Origin: Patiria pectinifera
Lineage: Eukaryota > Echinodermata > Asteroidea > Valvatida > Asterinidae
Direction of reading: 5' to 3'
Length of the DNA stretch: 64,000 bases
Assembly (NCBI GenBank): GCA_029964075.1
Contig: CM057129.1
Span: 26,465,430 to 26,529,429 of the forward strand
The stretch's first letter is position 1. Each line of letters begins with the position of its first letter. A program made the position numbers and the translations under genes. The notes under the pieces are model-generated. The model worked only from the letters and a program-made list of their open reading frames with translations, had not been told where the DNA came from and searched no databases. Positions 1-12,600 of this stretch are shown in pieces.

Positions 1-2847
1 TTTACAAGTGACACAGAACCATAAGTTAATTGGTACAAATCAAAGGCATTTAAATGTATAAGCTACAGTATTTCTGCTTGTATTTTTGAAATACTTTTGA
101 GTGACACATAACGTGACCGATAGTAAAAATGTACCGTGAATTTAAATATGAAATGGTGCCAGGTTAAAGACCCTTCTTTGTACATTGTAATTGTTTTCAT
201 TTAAAAAATTGCCTTCTGGAAACATGAATTGAATTAATTTTCAAAGGCTTTAGACACTACAAATATTATGATGTGGGGCAAAGTTGGTGCATTTCCATTT
301 CTCTTTTTAAAATGTCAGTTTAAAAAAGACAATCACTCTGTTGGATAAGTTCAGTGTTTGTGCTTGCTTTGGCTGTGGTAACATTATTAACTGGTGTAGC
401 TTAAAAGGATTCATACACAGGCCCTTGAAGATTGACCATTGAAAACTAGACCTGGGACTACCTTTGCTTCATAACAATGTTTCACTTTGAAAGGATGTGG
501 CACTATTCAGCAGGCCTACATAAGAGAAAAAAGGTGATGTGTAATTTATTCATTGCAGAGAACCAGAGGGTGATTGGCATCTCTGTCAGTGAATGGACCA
601 GCTCATAAAAATTTGATAAAAATGACAGCACAATGCACTTTACTCTGCCACTTGAGGCTTCATAAGCCATGTATGATTCATGCCTGGGTATGGCCCGATG
701 GAAATTGAATGATGCATGGCTGCCATGATGCATGGCTGCCTAAATGTAGTCGCTGCATACAAAATTTCTCGGGTGATGTACAGTGTACCTGCACATCCTG
801 CGACATCTCCAACCAGTTTAACCTGTTCAGTAACATGGCATGTACCATACACTACATAATGCTGAATTTTGCTAATGTGACTAGAATAGGAGGCCAACTT
901 TAAACAACAGATTGAGAAAAAAACTGGATTTGAGATAAGCATTTCTGTCCCAAACCCCTTAACATCATGAGTAAAAAAAAGAAAGACTGGCAGCGTGCTT
1001 ATGTGACAAGTCTCAAACTGAAAACACCTCCACAAAGTATTTTCACTATTCATGTGAAGTGACAATTGGCAGTGCAACACATAGTATACAAATGCCATGT
1101 AGCTGAAGATACAAGCAGTAAAAACATTTAGGCTACATAATAGTTAGCATTAATTTCAAATATGCCTACCGTAAGGATATCAAGTAGTTTGTCATTATGT
1201 TATCAAACAAATTTATGGTTTTCTTCAAATAACAAAATTCACTTGAGACTGGATTTAAAAATAGTTCATTGCTAAGATCTAAAAAAAAATTTCCCGCTGT
1301 TTTATTATCATAAAGATACATGTATTATATACTGTTGGATTCATCAGCAATGAAATAATTCACAAATTATTTCGACCACCATGCCAGGCCCTTCGGGAGG
1401 GGGGGGGGGCCTGGCCTCCTGGCAGGCATTATCCCCCTCCCCCTATCGACAAACACCATGCCTAGTATGTATTTATGTGTTTTTTTAATGTACATGTAAT
1501 GTTCCCCCCCTCTAGTTGGTACTACCCCCCCCCCCATGCCCAGAGCTGGCGGCTCGCTGTAGACCACATTGATGTATACTACCATTAACATTTTATGAAT
1601 GTGCATGCTCTCAATTTACTTCTTCTTTTTTTTAGCTGAAGCACACAACTGACAATCAAGTCCAGGGCTACATGATGATGGCATAACAGGTTCTGCCTTT
1701 TTCTCCATTCCTTTATATTTCCATCGAGAAGTGTTTTGAACCAACCTCTGCCTCATCTTGCTTGATGCACATCCTGGGTCTCCAAGGACACAGAGCAGTC
1801 CACTGGGGAAGCTCTAAAAGGCCCGAGCCAAGCTAGGCATTAAGTTGTCATGAAGTGGAGACTGCGTTATCCATCTTCCTCCAAGACACAAAAAGCTCTA
1901 TACATTCTGAGGTTTTTGTGCATATAGCATGACTGATTGCCGAACTCCAGTTGCCATGGTTTAACTTTGCATACTATGTGTGTAAGCCTGCTAACAAGTA
2001 CAAGCACCTCAGAGATGAAATGAGGCAGTGACTTTTGCAAAAGGGCATTCCATTTAATTGAGCCAATTGACCAAAACATGGCACTGGTGTGCACGGGACA
2101 GATTCTTTACAAATGTCTCATTGTGGGGAAAAAATTTGTGCACACTCTCCGTAAAAATGACAGCAAACATTTATGCATCTTGTATTATTTTAGTATGTTC
2201 GTGCAACACATGTTTGATACTACTTTTTGTGACTTAATTGCTCTTTAGTAAAATTTGCTGCTGGCCAGGCAGGAGACCACAGGTAGCTGCCACTGTCAAC
2301 TGCACCTCTTTTATTCCCCAAATTTAACAAGGACATTTTTGGTCAAAATTTTGAAATGTACTCTTCAAGGGACTCTGTGACCTACATTCAACTCAGTCAT
2401 AATTGTAGTGTGTTTTGTCAAAACTATAAGCGCTTTGGAGCAGACCTTATATAGCTTATAATATAGGCTTAGTTGTCATTTTTTCCAGCTATTTGCAAAT
2501 TTGTCAAACTAACTATGTATACCTTAATGCTATTCTTAAAGTTCAGACCATATTTTTGCCTCTAAAGATGATTTCCTGGATGATTTGAACTGGAGTATCA
2601 AGAAATGCACAATTTACCCAAACTTTTAACAGGTAATTTTTCTGTTTTTACATGTGATACAGTGACATCAAAACTTCAAATGGGCATAATTTTCCCTTGA
2701 AGGAAAAACTGCACCATTTTCAAAATTTAACTGTAATTGCAAAGATGAGGATCACAATTCTCTAAGGAATGCAGAATAAAATGCTTCAAACATAAAGTAA
2801 CTGATAATGAGATGTGCATGAATGAAAAACGCGAATTGCTAAACAAT
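1..2847. other. no gene recognised
   Basis: AT-rich sequence without convincing exons. It includes G- and C-runs at about 1390-1450 and 1505-1535. The short open frames have no family resemblance I can name. Confidence 0.5.
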
Positions 2848-3108
2848 CCTGGGGGAGTCAGGTTGGCTTAGTGGTACTTTCCTCGCCTTCCAACGCTGTG
2901 ACCCGGGTTCAAATCCCCCCTGGACAATGTGGATTGGGTTTTCAGTCCCTACCTGATTCCGTGGGTTTCCCTCAGAAGATCCTCTGGGGTTTTCCTCCCA
3001 CCTCTAAAAATGTAATTTCTCTCTACAGGTTTCTCCAGGCTTTCGAGCCAGAGCACCTAGGACACTTTCAAGGAATTAATCCCAGAACGAAAAAAATAAT
3101 AAAATAAC
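2848..3108 (+). repeat. tRNA-derived SINE
   Basis: Polymerase III A-box-like TGGCTTAGTGG (2864-2874) and B box GGGTTCAAATCC (2905-2916), then the body GATTGGGTTTTCAGTCCC and TGGGGTTTTCCTCCCACC, ending in an A-rich (AATAA) tail. The same body, inverted, is captured in each unit of the array at 39983-43390. Confidence 0.8.
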
Positions 3109-6108
3109 AAACCGGAGCCCCTCATGTCATATAATCTGAAAATCGGGCTCGGGCTCAATTGTATAAAATTCATTTATGAAAGCTTCTGCAGTAAATACAT
3201 ATAGGCTAAAGGCCTAACCATAATATTAATAACACACATAGGCAGCAGAGAATTTGCAACAAAGAAGAAATAGAGACATGGTGTGAATCACCTGCATTCT
3301 CAAAACACATCTCGCAAAGAGGCCGACACTGGGAAAATATTTTACAAAATTATCATAAAAACACCATGCGTGCGAAGCTGGGATGCTGCGTCTAGAGCTA
3401 GCTATGGCGTATTAATAAGAGACGAGCATGCAAGAATTACAGCAGGTTCAGTGTGCAACACTGACTGAAAATCGCATGGCGACGTCTTTATGTTCAAATT
3501 TGAAACACCGTATTCCGTAAACCCAACATAAAATCAAATTTTTCTTACCATTTAAAACTGCCTTCAGCTAGTCCACTTCTGTTAATTACAGGAATGAAAC
3601 CGAGCGGTCGCTAAGAACTTCAGTCCACGCAATCTCTTTGTAAACGTGCAATTCTCGCCGCCGTGCAGAACTTGCACGTATCCAGAGATAATTCTTCGTT
3701 TTGGCGGCAACTCAAAATTTGTCGACTACGACGAGTAGTTTGTCTCCTAGGCGTCTTGTACAGCAAGACACGCGTGTGTCGTCAGGGTACCGGACACAAG
3801 ATTTTAAAGGGCTATCGTCTGCTACTAAAGTCAAACTCAACACGTGGCAAGCTTAATATTTTTAGGCCTAGGCTACGTGGACCATGTACCATTGCTGCCT
3901 GAACTTGTCCACAAATTTCAGCACATGTATTCATTCGGACAGGCTGTTGACAAAATTGCATGTTCCGGGCCGGAATCCTGAATGATCAGCGTCACAAGCT
4001 GCCATTTGTTTTGCACCAAAACTTTCGCGGCAAGTTTTTTTTCCGCGTAGCCTAGGGGCTACCTTAAGGTAGGCCTATCAAAATGGTGTGATTTCGCAAA
4101 ATTCCGCTCTTTTGTCTGTTCTATATTTTATCGGAATCCAAAAACTAGCTTTGACAAAAAGATTGACATTGACTGAGCATCAATTTGGTGTGACGTCATC
4201 CCAATGGAAACCATGCTTGCGGAATATAAAAAGAAATTATCTCGATATGCCTATCATTTATGTCATGATGTACCGAGAGTTTTTCTCGGATTTCGGGAGA
4301 CATGTTACAGTTGTTTTAAGATATTTCTGAAGTACATATATCTTCGTGGAGTATGGTGAAAACAACGCTGAAATTTTAAGAAATGGCGACGGTTTAGAGA
4401 GATGGTAAAAAAACCAGTTTTACCACACGTACGCAAGTCTATGAGATATGGTCAACACTGCCTGCACACGTAGAGTTGTGGACAAACTAGTTTTTCACCA
4501 TTTTTCTGTAAATGACCATTTTTTTCTAACTTCAGCTTATTTTCAAAGCCGTTTTCACCATATACCACCAAGATCTTGTAGTTTGGGAATATCCTGAAAC
4601 AATTTCAACATGTCTTCCCAATTTTGAGAAATCTGCCTCTGAAAATTTTTTTTTGTACCACTCTGTAGAACAATTGCCTTATATAAGCTGTAAAAGGGAA
4701 GCGCCGTTTTGGAAATGTTATATGAGCATACTGTACATTTGGGAGAGATCTCAAACTCATAACATTTTCACACGACCAAGATCTCCACCTATTTTGATGC
4801 AGTTCACAAATCGGATTGGCCGCACATCACTAGTGTTCATCCGTTCATTCTTGCACAAGGGCGTACATGGAATGGTACATAACACCTCGTTTTGGGGTTC
4901 TCCACTTTTATTGATTAACTTCAAATTCAATCATATAAACAACTTAAACTCAACTGATGTTACGTAACAATAAATAAAAATACCTTTTTTTTCTATGCCA
5001 GATCTATAGCTAACAAAAATTTCCAACATAAAAGGTGTTCAACATTCAATAAAAAATATTTCCAGATTAACTAGAGTCCACATTACTCAAGCTGTAGTCA
5101 GGAATATCAACAGAAATATACATCCCTCCGAAGAATGAGCAGCACAGATAGTGTAGCAGCAGCTTTGGTAAATATTTTTTATATAAATAGATAAAAGATT
5201 TTATCTTTAGCATCGTAAAATCCTTTCATGCACGACTTTAAAGATCCAATTCATCCCTATTAATGTCGTAAGGCTTAAACATGAAAAGAAAATTAAACCG
5301 GCAGAAATTTACAACAAAGCGCAGATTTGCGGAAAAAAATAAGACATTTTGTGAACTTTTGTTGAGATTAAACCAAATTTTCCTATTTTTTTCCTGAAAT
5401 TTTCCAACGTGATACATCTTCGCTATATTTTCAATTTTTAATGAATTCAGACAACTGAAATTTAAAACAAATAAAAGTTTCTGAAAACCAGGTTCTCAAA
5501 CATGTTCAAAGTTCAAACTCGTTCGTACCTCCAATAGTTTCAGTCCAGAACCATTCCCTTTACAAATTGCTGTCAATTACGTTCCCGGTCATGGACCTGA
5601 TAATTGTGTACAATACGTACCTTCCTGAGGTTTTTCACTGACTATTTGGGTTTCTTATCAAAATAATGAGGTCCACTATTGTAGCCAACAATAAGACATA
5701 ATTATTTAATTATATGCTCAATAATGATTAAAGATATTTTCCACAACAGTTACAGCAATTTTCCAACAATTTTCCTGAAAAGTTTACCCAGAAACACATT
5801 TTTCAGTCGGGGAAAGAACAGTTCTTAATAAATATTTTAGAGTGAGCAAGTTTAGATTTACACCTACTGTGCTTCAAGGTTATGGACACCATTTGTAAAC
5901 ATTCAAAAATGAAACTGTCAAAATATCATGAAAAACATCTTACTTTATTGTAGGTAAAGGATAGAGTTAAGCATCATGTGAAATCGTTGTCATCTTCATG
6001 ACAGCGTACCATCATTTCCTCACGATGGTAAAGACCAAACCATCGGGCTTTCAATGGAAATCCATGCTGTGAGTCAAGAAAGATAAAGATGCATTTTCTC
6101 ATAAAGTA
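3109..6108. other. no gene recognised
   Basis: No exon or clear repeat family was recognised. The 3400-3800 part is less AT-rich than its surroundings but has no supported reading frame. Confidence 0.45.
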
Positions 6109-6612
6109 CAAGGTGAGTAAAAAAAACACGAAACCCAAATGTCGGGACCACTGTTTTAGTGAAGTTCTGCATGTAACACTTTCAAAATCTAGGATATGAA
6201 AGCCCAATTCATAAACTTTCTTTTAGTACAAGAATCATTAAAATCACTCATGCACTTTTCAAGTTACGGAGTTTTAATCACAACCACCGTTTTAAAGTTC
6301 TGTCCACGGATCACAAAAATGTGTACGTTCTTTCAGCAAAATGACAATTAACATACATCCTTATGTAATTTTTTTTCGTTTTGCTGAAAGAACACTGAAC
6401 TTTTTGTGATCCGTGGACAAAACCTTAAAACGGCGGTTGAATGTGTTTAAAATTCTGTAACTTGAAAAGTACATGAGTGATTCGAATGATTCTTGTATTA
6501 AAGAAAGCTTATGAATTGGGCTTTCATATCCTAGATTTTGAAAGTGCTACATGCAGAACTTCACTAAAACAATGGTCCCGACATTTGGGTTTCGTTTTTT
6601 TTACTCACCCTG
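6109..6612. repeat. foldback MITE, family A copy 1
   Basis: 504-bp near-palindrome centred near 6360. Ends CAAGGTGAGTAAAAAA and TTTTTTACTCACCCTG are inverted repeats that continue through almost the whole arm (GTGATCCGTGGACA, TTTGCTGAAAGAAC). It is flanked by TA on both sides, as for Tc1/mariner-type insertion. Other copies lie at 18064 and 39373. Confidence 0.85.
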
Positions 6613-6645
6613 TATATCTACTGAGCTGAAATTTTGACAGGTTAG

Positions 6646-6863
6646 TTTTTATTATACAACACCTGTATACATTTGTACATCCCTGTCATCTGATTGGTAG
6701 GTCGTTGATCAATTGAATTAATCATCCCAACCCACTGCCCAGTCGCATGGTAAAATTAGAAGTTTGCTAGTCCACGGTACATAGAAGTTCCATTGCACAT
6801 TCACATGATTGGTGGCTCTGACCAATCAGATGCCGAGGATTTATTCAGTGTTGTATAAAACAA
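6646..6863. repeat. foldback element
   Basis: Inverted arms TTTTATTATACAACACCTG ... CATCTGATTGGT and ACCAATCAGATG ... GTGTTGTATAAAAC. Non-coding. Confidence 0.65.
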
Positions 6864-6900
6864 ATAATGCATAATTCACATTCGTGCAATGGAAAGAATA

Positions 6901-6986
6901 ATTTCATTCGGTGACAGATGAAATGATCCATTCCACTCGGCTTCGCCTTGTGGAATGGAACATTCCATCTGTCACCACATGAAATT
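6901..6986. repeat. short palindrome
   Basis: ATTTCATTCGGTGACAGATG and its complement CATCTGTCACCACATGAAAT bracket a second inverted pair around CATTCCACTCGGCTTCGCC. It could fold into one long hairpin. Confidence 0.7.
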
Positions 6987-7647
6987 AATCTAACCACTGC
7001 ACTCAAAAACACTCATTATTTGTATAATAACCTGCTTCAGATTTATTGTATTGTTGTTCCTTGAATCGGCAAAAACAAAAGTTTTACAAATGGTGTCTAT
7101 TAGCTTTACATTCAGCAGCTTCTTAGTGTCGGCTTCTACCATTTTACAATACATGATGTTTAACCGATATCTCAAAATCTGTCAGGGCAGAAGATTTAAT
7201 ATAACACACTATATTCACACTGTAACAAATACCCAACAAAATGGGGAATGTGGTTCAAGTTACCTGATTAGAAGGCAATAAATCTGGTTCTGAGGAGAAC
7301 CTTTAGACAAAGGGGTGCCGTAAGTAGTAAGTGCTCAAGCCATCAACCAGCACGCTTCTCATGATTTGTGATGCTAACTTAATGTTTTCAAATTTTTACG
7401 TTAACAATTATAGAGGATCATCATATTCTGGGTATCACAAAATCTGGTAGAGTGCTTGCTGGAGAATAATGTCCTCGTGTAATTTCTAGGGGTAAATCTG
7501 TGATTTCATTGACATTCTGAAGAAAAAAATGAACACAAAAAAATTCCCTCAAGTCAAAGTGAGAAACCTCTTGAGGTGAGAATTGTTTCCCTAAATGCTA
7601 GCAGTATCCTTCTTCTTTGCCAAAAGTAATGTATCTTGCTACAGTGC
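6987..7647. other. no gene recognised
   Basis: Low-complexity AT-rich spacer between repeats; nothing else seen. Confidence 0.4.
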
Positions 7648-7900
7648 TGGGTCAGTCCAGAAATGTGGGTCCAAAAGTGTGACATTTTGGAGTCCCTGTT
7701 ACACCTGACCTGTGTAATTTGCCATACAAGTATCATTAAAATTGACTTCAAACTATTTTTTTGTGGCAGGTACTTTGCTTTACATAATCACTCTTGGAGA
7801 TAGAAGGCATTAAAGAATGTGTCCTGAATTTACAAAATCTGACATCAGATGTAACAGGGACACAAACAAAATTGGACACCAAATGTATGGACTGGCCCAC
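7648..7900. repeat. TIR element, family C copy 1
   Basis: About 250 bp. Inverted ends GGGTCAGTCCAGAAATGTGG and CCAAATGTATGGACTGGCCC, with a second inner pair TCCCTGTTACA / TGTAACAGGGA. A diverged copy is at 8338-8757. Confidence 0.75.
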
Positions 7901-8337
7901 TATGTGTATCTCATTACAAGACAACTCCATTTTCTATCGACAATGCCCTGAAAATGTCCTCTGCATTTTTCTAATTTGACTTACAAATATACGAAGTGCA
8001 TGACTGCAGACCAATTGAAATTATATCACAATGCAGGGATGTAGGTGGGCTCGATTAGTTTTACAAGGAATTTGAGGAATATATCAAGTATACAGACATG
8101 CATGGCACCAATATGTTATTTGCAATTCTTTTAAAAAGCTTGAAATCCTGCAGTTGCTGTGCTAGCATCCGTGGCAATGACATCATGTAGTGTCTATGAA
8201 CCTTCACAAATCACCTATTACGAACACAGCTTCATCAAGTACTTACATGGTTTGTAGGTTATAAATATGCGTGGAGTTGAAACATTAATCTTGCCTAGTC
8301 ATGCCTCTCATCAATCTCATCTCATCATGGGTCATTC

Positions 8338-8757
8338 TATAAATCTAGGCCGAGCTCGGTCTGTTCTTGACAAGGGTATACTTTTCTTGCAAAACCTGAT
8401 GGATAGGTGGTGTCTGATCCTGCTCCGAGTGCAGTGTTAGTGGGTCGTGTTCCTGCCGTTTGAGCGCGAGAACAATTACACCCGTGCCAAGTACAGATCA
8501 CCCGAACTCGGCCCTAGGGTCCAAAGAGTGACATTTTCCCCATCCCTGTCAGCTCTGAACTTGTAATGTGCCTTTCAAGTATCATTAATAATGACTCCAA
8601 AGGATTTTCTATTTGTTGGGTAGGTAGTTTGCTATTCGTAATCACTCTTGGAGGATGATTGCATTAAGAAGAGCGTGCATCAGAACGATTAATATCACAG
8701 ATGTCAGATGTAACAGGGACAGGAAAGAAGTGGACCCTAAGTTTATAGAATGACCCA
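8338..8757. repeat. TIR element, family C copy 2, interrupted
   Basis: Ends TGGGTCATTCTATAAATC and TTTATAGAATGACCCA. The interior aligns with copy 1 (AATCACTCTTGGAG, TCAGATGTAACAGGGAC) except for a nested insertion at 8348-8513. Confidence 0.75.
8348..8513. repeat. small MITE nested in family C copy 2
   Basis: 166 bp with inverted ends GCCGAGCTCGG and CCGAACTCGGC, bracketed by CTAG on both sides. Removing it restores the uninterrupted end of the host element. Confidence 0.7.
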
Positions 8758-9480
8758 TATGCATAATAATAATGGAATCTATTCATCTAAATATATTGAG
8801 ATAACTACTGTCCACTTTTTCATAGCAGTGTACAAAATGAGACTTGGTGCATAAGGGCATGTCTCTGTCACATCAGGGACGAGTTGCAGACAAGTTGCGG
8901 GTAGAATCATCTGCTTTGTCTGGAAGAAGCTCTGCATTTGTCCCGGACATGTTCCGGTAAAATGCTCATTAGCAACTGCTTGACTCACCGATATTGATAA
9001 CTTCATTGCGGAAAGATTGCAGGGAAGTTGTTTAGAATCCTGCAATTTATACCCGATACAAGGTCCACAACTTTTCGGGAACATGTCCTGGATATGAATT
9101 GAGACAGTCCCAAAAATAAAGTCACGGAAAGTTGTTGCATCTTCATGCATGTCGTTGCTTGCAACAAATCAATAATTCCATAATGAGAATGGTTCTTTTT
9201 CTTAACAGCGAAGAGATGTCATTCTGCCGCTGACACCAGGGTCAGATTCTTGCCGATATTTATATTAAGTTGTGGCAAAAGGCTCCGACAAGTTTTGAGT
9301 CCTGCCACGTTGGGGTACATTAATACCCATTTATTTTCTAACAGTTGGCCTACCCTACTGCTGCATTTACAAGGGTCGACTGCAGTTTGCACTGACAGAG
9401 TCTGCGCTTTGCGTCCATGAGATACAGTGCAACTTCTTCTGTTGTCAACAAGCTTCTGCGACAGCTGTGATTCTCTTTGA
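8758..9480. other. 3' flank / probable 3' UTR of GLD2
   Basis: Contains the candidate GLD2 poly(A) signal. A 123-codon open frame on the minus strand (8779-9150) has no family match that I recognise and is not in a convincing exon context. Confidence 0.4.
9340..9345 (-). promoter_or_regulatory. candidate GLD2 poly(A) signal AATAAA
   Basis: AATAAA on the minus strand about 136 nt after the GLD2 stop. It is the first such hexamer downstream; others exist farther on. Confidence 0.35.
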
Positions 9481-9680
9481 TCATTTCCTTTTCTTCTTCA
9501 CAGGGGGCGTGTCTTTCGGCAACCATTCGTATATGAAGTCCAGTGCTTCTTCGGGGTCCACTGAATCGGTTTTGCCAAGGAGGGACAACTTCCGATGCGT
9601 CTTCTCAAACGTCCGCATAATCCGCCTGAAGTTGGTGTCGTTGTAGACAGCGCGGGCGGTGTTGTTCCTATCAAAGGGCT
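9481..9680 (-). CDS. TENT2: GLD2 coding exon 12 and stop
   Basis: Encodes EPFDRNNTARAVYNDTNFRR onward, the nucleotide-recognition motif, and ends PPVKKKRK followed by TGA. The terminal Lys/Arg cluster resembles a monopartite nuclear localisation signal; the human protein ends differently. Confidence 0.95.
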
Positions 9681-12600
9681 CTGTGAAGAGGGACAGTTGG
9701 GTCAAGTCAAGTCAAGTCAAGTTTTAAAAAGTTAAGAATATGGAGAGGAACACCAAGCCATAGAATGTAACCCTCCAGCACATAATCACTTGGACCAATT
9801 TTGGAAAACTAGGACTTTTGGTTTATTGGAAAGAACATTGACAAAACGTCCCGATGATGTAAAACATGGCAATTGGACAAAATCTGACAGAGTCATTTAT
9901 TATTTTTGGTTCCCAAGTTTCATCAATATGCTCTACATTATAGGTTGTATCTCAAAATAGAGCCCTGCAATTTCCAACTGACTTTGTGCTAGAGCATATA
10001 TTAGATACAGCTCTAACTCTGTACTGACACATGTTGTGGTTGAGTGTAAGGCTTAACAAGCACGCAGACAAATGGATTGAAATAACACAAAATGTTCATA
10101 AGCAATCATTTTTCAGTTCAATTCTGAATACCCTAACAACAGAGGGGGCTGTTCAACTACACTACAATACAGTGAGTTTGGCCATTTTGGTAAACAAGCA
10201 TGAACTATGAAGTATCTGTTCTGCTTGTGCCTCTCACAAACTTTTCCAAACATTTGGAACAGCTAACCATTGCCCTGAATAAGTCCAGACAGGACACTAT
10301 ACATGGTGCACGGATGTACTGTATTCCCATAAATTCTTGCAGGTTTTTGAGGTCAACTTGCACAGTCTGTGGCCATCACTTAGTTGAATAGCTAGCCAAA
10401 TGCTTCCGTTATTAGTGGGCGCTCAGCGAACCCCAATTCCCTAAACTTCACTTCATATGTGCAGTTAGTAATTTAGTACTGTAATCCAACGTAAAGGGTG
10501 GAGGCTTAAAGATGCTTTCCCTTGTGCTGTTTTTGAGTTTCAACTGGAAAAAAAAAGTTTTTTTTTAATATCTTTTTTTCTAGCAATTCAAAAAATTATT
10601 CACTTTTGAATGAGACATTGAACGAAAAAGTCCACCGACTTTTAGTCCTTTTATCAAAGGATTGCAAAAACAAAACATACAAACTAAAATTTTGTTAGCA
10701 GAAAAAAATTATTTTTGAAGAGCACAGGGCACGCATCTTCAATACAATGGGCACTTGGATTCTAGGTAGACAAATGGTTAACCCTAACCTTCCCAAACCC
10801 ATCAAAATCCATCCCCCTTTGGGGGGGGGGGGGGATTTTGGCAGACTAGCCACTATAGTAGTGCCTGAGCATGCCTGTCTGGGGCCCATGCTTAAAAGCT
10901 CTGCTTCTCAATGGGCCCCTCTGCAGTGTCTCTAAAATATCACTTTTGTTGTATTATTTGTAATTCTTTTTTGTTATGTAATTATTTCATGTCATTTATT
11001 GATTTGATACTGTGGAAAATAAATGAACCTTGAACCTTGAAGTGGTGGTCTTGTGGTGGATTTCAGCGGATTTGGTCCCGAAGCATTATGAAGCAGGGTC
11101 AGTGATGGATTTTGGCTGACTCGGTCCAGTACTTAGTAAAAGACAGTAGGGAGTTAGGGTTAATGTGGTAGTTGAGGAACCATCACAATGCATTCTTTCA
11201 AGTGCCCGATACATACCTTCGATGTAGATGTACTTCTCCACCCAATCCCTGCTGTGGTATGGAGCGTTGGCCAATGGGTAGGTATTACCAAGTCGTACGC
11301 AAATGACGTTGGTCTGGAACCTGAACTCCTCCACATAGTATGCAAAGAAGCCCCGATAAAGGTCCCAGATTGAATCGGTGTTCTTCGATTGGAATGTGAT
11401 GTAGCTTGGGAGGGGGTTGCAGGGATGGGTGTCGTACAGGAACCGAACATCGGAATGGGAATTGAAGGTGCTCTGAGGAAAAATCCGAATAAGGAGATGG
11501 CATTAGTATACAGGCATGCAACTGGGAATTTAGAAAAATAATGAGGAAACTCCAAACCACACAAGACTTTGTACAGTATTTTTCACTTTGTAATGGCATT
11601 CATGAGAAGTAGAAAACGAGGAAATCAGCGGATCCGAGGAAAAATTGCATGCCTGAGTATATGTGATGCGATCAAGCTACATGAGTCGTTTGTCGACCCT
11701 GTCAAAAACATTTTTATAACAGATTTGAAAAAAGCACAATCTCAGCTTTACTGCTGTAAAAACCGCATGCTGACGCCATCTTTAGTTCAAAAATTATGGA
11801 AGTCTGAACACCAAGAGATGTGATGAAGTAATGTGATGAAGTGGCCCTATTTTGTTCTGTATCTCCAAATAAATATTCCCGCCAAACAACTCATATAGCT
11901 TGATCGCATCACATTTGTTGAGAAGAATATCGGCATAACATAAATCTTTTGCCAAAATAGTCAGAAAAAGGCGACTTCCGCACTGACAAGTATCAAATAG
12001 TGGTTGCATTTAAATCTGGAAGTTTAAAAATTTGGTTTCAATAAGCACTTTTACGGTAATATGCATCATCTTGTTCACGGGGCAAAAAGAAAACGCGTTG
12101 CTAGACACGAGCACATTTTGGAATAATCGCATGATGACTTGGAAGTTCAAAAGTTTCCGATTGACGTGCGTGCTCAGCAACATGTATTCTTTTTGCCCCA
12201 TGAACAAGATGGCGCATATTACCATGAAAGTGCCTATTCAACTATCTGGTTTTCGATTTTGGAAACTCGATATTCGAAACCAACCTCCAAAAAATTAAAC
12301 TTGTCATTTGTTGTGTCGCAGGCTAAAGAAAACAACTGGAACATCCCCCAATTTGCCCCATAAACTCTGATTGTAACTGCATTCAATTGCTAGTGGTCTT
12401 CTTGGTATGCGAATAGCCTCTGGCCATTCGACCTGTCAGAGATTTTCCATCAATTTTTTATCCATCAGTACAGCTCACGAATGTTTTTGTAAAGGCCAAG
12501 TGGTCATGGAATCCTGCAAACTATACCCAGTCATTGGGAGGGCATTGCATGTGGCACCTCACTCGCCACTTTTTGTTGACATGGATGTGAGCTGGTTGGG

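Noticed and set aside
8779-9150. 123-codon open frame on the minus strand downstream of GLD2
   Set aside because: No recognisable family, and it lies in the likely GLD2 3' UTR. Length alone is not enough in a 64-kb window.
10778-11163. Interstitial telomere repeats
   Set aside because: CCCTAAC occurs once at each end and not as a tandem array. TTAA target sites explain the resemblance better.
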